In this document: in pieces, positions 6,366 through 7,237 of the stretch
Layout: each line of letters opens with the position of its first letter
How positions within the stretch are numbered: position 1 is the stretch's first letter
Assembly (NCBI GenBank): GCA_040007035.1
Contig: JBDTVU010000157.1
Span: 1-7,237 of the forward strand
Source: CAIWHR01 sp040007035
Lineage (GTDB): Bacteria > Pseudomonadota > Gammaproteobacteria > Burkholderiales > Casimicrobiaceae
Reading direction: 5' to 3'
DNA: 7,237 nt
Notes under the pieces: generated by a model
What the model saw: only the letters and a program-made list of their open reading frames with translations
Databases searched by the model: none
Told to the model about the DNA's origin: nothing
Made by a program: the position numbers and the translations under genes

Positions 6366-7237
6366 TCAGTCCGGCGCTCGCTCGTGGGCGAGCCGTCCGG
6401 CCACCCACGTCGCGCGGATCGCGCGGTCGTCGCCCAGCATCATCAGCACCGCGAGCACCTCGTCGATCGAGTCGCAGAACGGCAGCCGGTAGCGCAAGAG
6501 CGGCGTGGCGGCGAGGTCGAGCACGGCAACGTCGGCGTCGTGGCCCGGCTCGAGCCCGCCGATGACGCCCTCGAGGTCGAGCGCCTGCGCGGCGCCCCGG
6601 GTGGCGAGCCACAGCGCATGCGCCGCCGTCAGCGCGAAGCCGGTGTGCCGCGCGACCTTGTACGCCTCGTTCATCGTCGCCAGCATCGACAGCGTCGTTC
6701 CGCCGCCGACGTCGGTGGCGAGCGCGACGCGCACCGGCCGCGGCGCGCGCTTCGCGTCGCCGATCCGGAAGTGGCCGCTGCCGAGGAAGTTGTTCGACGT
6801 CGGGCAGTGCGCGAGCGCCGCACCGGCGTCGAACAACCGCTGCCACGCGTCGTCGGCGAGATGGATGCCGTGGCCGAAGATGCTGCGCCGGCCGACGAGG
6901 CCGTGACGCGCGTAAACGTCGAGGTAGTCGCGGGCGTCCGGATAAAGGCGCTTCACCCACGCGATCTCCTCCTGCGTTTCGGCGAGATGCGTCTGCACGT
7001 AGATGCCGGGGTACAGGCCGACGAGCGCGCCGGCGGCGGCGAGCTGCTCGGGCGTGGACGTGGCAGCGAAGCGCGGCGTCACTGCATAAGCGAGACGGCC
7101 GCGGCCGTGCCAGCGCGCGATCAGTGCCTTCGAGTCATCGTAGGCCGACTTCGCGGTGTCGGACAGCGCCGCCGGCGCGTGACGATCCATCAGCACCTTG
7201 CCGGCGATCATCCGCAGCCCCCGCCGCTCCGCCGCCG
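6366..7237 (-). CDS. guaD: Guanine deaminase, C-terminal part (5' end outside window)
   Basis: Zinc amidohydrolase that deaminates guanine to xanthine plus ammonia in purine salvage and catabolism. The visible 289 codons (first full codon ends at 7235, TGA at 6366-6368) resemble the E. coli GuaD C-terminal two thirds. Counting from the Met codon at 7211: a Met-Ile-Ala-Gly-Lys-Val segment at 1-6, the substrate-binding Pro-Arg-Phe at 46-48, QTHLAE with metal ligand His75 and proton-shuttle Glu78, FGHGIHL with His114, HCPTSNNFLGSG at 135-146, and ATDVGGG with metal ligand Asp167. The N-terminal HxH zinc motif should lie beyond the window edge. The Met at 7211 is internal, because family similarity and the open frame continue upstream. 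It is codirectional with the his operon, 78 nt ahead of hisG, but has no role in histidine synthesis. Another purine or triazine amidohydrolase is possible but less likely given the near-diagnostic HCPTSN and ATDVGGG blocks. Confidence 0.93.
   Translation of the reverse strand, partial: AAERRGLRMIAGKVLMDRHAPAALSDTAKSAYDDSKALIARWHGRGRLAYAVTPRFAATSTPEQLAAAGALVGLYPGIYVQTHLAETQEEIAWVKRLYPDARDYLDVYARHGLVGRRSIFGHGIHLADDAWQRLFDAGAALAHCPTSNNFLGSGHFRIGDAKRAPRPVRVALATDVGGGTTLSMLATMNEAYKVARHTGFALTAAHALWLATRGAAQALDLEGVIGGLEPGHDADVAVLDLAATPLLRYRLPFCDSIDEVLAVLMMLGDDRAIRATWVAGRLAHERAPD

Noticed and set aside
5632..6960. N-terminal extension of hisD in an open frame running through hisG into guaD
   Set aside because: The extension is Arg/Ala-rich with no HisD similarity; the GTG overlapping the hisG stop gives a normal-length protein.

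Overview
The window is a GC-rich stretch (roughly 70% G+C by eye) carrying most of a histidine biosynthesis operon. All genes read on the minus strand, so the operon runs from high to low coordinates. Gene order (hisG-hisD-hisC-hisB-hisH-hisA-hisF-hisI), the short form of HisG, a monofunctional HisB dehydratase and the feel of the protein sequences (for example the HisA and HisF cores) point to a betaproteobacterium, probably Burkholderiales or a relative. That placement is inference from remembered family sequences, not a search.

Layout in transcription order: the C-terminal two thirds of a guanine deaminase (guaD, 7237-6366, cut by the window edge); a 78-nt gap holding a GC-rich hairpin and a likely -10 box; then hisG (6287-5628), hisD (5631-4309, 4-nt overlap with hisG), hisC (4290-3196) and hisB (3188-2580) as a tight block; a 108-nt gap; hisH (2471-1821); a 107-nt gap that is extremely G-rich on the plus strand; hisA (1713-979); a 74-nt gap; hisF (904-143); and, 16 nt on, the first 42 codons of hisI, cut by the other edge. 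No stretch over 300 bases lacks a gene.

Together the genes cover these steps from PRPP + ATP: HisG makes phosphoribosyl-ATP, HisI acts as cyclohydrolase, HisA isomerises ProFAR to PRFAR, HisH/HisF form imidazole glycerol phosphate plus AICAR, HisB dehydrates, HisC transaminates and HisD oxidises histidinol to histidine. The pyrophosphohydrolase (hisE) and the histidinol-phosphate phosphatase are not in the window. All catalytic residues I could check are present, so the pathway looks functional.

I see no new gene system here. The second-look items are regulatory or fine-scale: a run of start codons without Shine-Dalgarno sequences (hisG, hisB, hisH, hisA, hisF), a strong G-quadruplex-prone tract on the template strand before hisA, promoter-like AT-rich patches inside hisH and hisC made of codons unlike their surroundings, an unusual guaD neighbour, and substitutions in conserved HisF and HisH motifs.
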